This document shows, in pieces, positions 51,078 through 51,245 of a stretch of 51,245 nt of DNA; position 1 is the stretch's first letter, and each line of letters opens with the position of its first letter. This DNA comes from Lachnoclostridium sp. UBA5890 (GTDB lineage: Bacteria > Bacillota > Clostridia > Lachnospirales > Lachnospiraceae). The stretch is from NCBI GenBank assembly GCA_002431395.1, contig DJEU01000044.1, forward strand, positions 1 through 51,245, written 5' to 3'. The translations under genes were made by a program, and so were the position numbers. Under the pieces are notes generated by a model that worked only from the letters and a program-made list of their open reading frames with translations, had not been told where the DNA came from and did not search any database.

Positions 51078-51245
51078 TTGGCTGGAAGAGAATATCCATT
51101 AGAGCGTACCAGAAATATTGGTATTATGGCTCATATCGATGCTGGTAAAACAACATTGACAGAGCGTATCCTTTATTATACTGGTGTAAACTATAAAATT
51201 GGTGAGACTCATGATGGTGCTTCTACCATGGACTGGATGGAGCAG
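51078..51245 (+). CDS. fusA: Elongation factor G, 5' part
   Basis: Only the first 56 codons are in the window. The start is TTG (51078-51080) with AGGAGG about 8 bp upstream. The translation opens MAGREYPLERTRNIGIMAHI and continues into the P-loop AHIDAGKTTLTER, which identifies the GTPase that drives ribosomal translocation. The remainder lies beyond the window edge. Confidence 0.95.
   Translation, partial: MAGREYPLERTRNIGIMAHIDAGKTTLTERILYYTGVNYKIGETHDGASTMDWMEQ

Overview
The window looks like a chromosomal segment of a spore-forming anaerobe of class Clostridia, most likely family Lachnospiraceae. The reasons are the RNA polymerase and ribosomal protein sequences, spmA-spmB, azlC-azlD, an ATP-type PEP carboxykinase, a stand-alone TSCPD protein, abundant extended -10 promoters and strong AGGAGG ribosome sites. 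The family-level call is inference; no rRNA or tRNA gene is present to test it.

Layout. rpoB-rpoC (180-7795) opens the window and the str operon (rpsL, rpsG, start of fusA; 49991-51245) closes it, both on the + strand. In many Firmicutes these blocks adjoin; here about 42 kb lies between them. After rpoC comes a tandem array of 53-bp palindromic units, then a convergent LacI-like/GGDEF/EAL c-di-GMP protein. Next are a BlaI/BlaR1-type repressor and sensor-protease pair, two overlapping MutS-like ATPases, a lipoprotein, azlCD and spmAB (with a sigma-E-type promoter), and an APS kinase plus arylsulfotransferase pair. An M14 peptidase, TmcAL, a chemoreceptor, pyrimidine nucleoside phosphorylase, PutP and a CPA2 antiporter follow. 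A minus-strand cell-envelope group (vanY, plsC, a small anchored protein), a TSCPD-queT pair with an intercistronic preQ1-I riboswitch, an orphan GHKL kinase and an initiating sugar-phosphate transferase come next. The last section holds HtrA, a divergent ClpX, pyk and pckA (the PEP/pyruvate node), and a secreted choice-of-anchor-A protein.

Most notable is the intergenic DNA. Three copies of a highly structured element (29566-29735, 35300-35524, 39819-40042) keep the same stems through compensatory changes. Each lies upstream of a minus-strand gene, and two sit directly behind a good minus-strand promoter. They are candidates for an undescribed structured leader RNA, or for a mobile palindromic family. 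Other palindromic families are a 309-bp giant inverted repeat (11595-11903), elements ending in GTAACTATTCAGG (31393-31485, 43774-43825, remnant at 8353), and a duplicated block after pckA (47117-47354). Several share an apical GTGC-AA-GCAC hairpin. No transposase, CRISPR array, prophage or tRNA was found.
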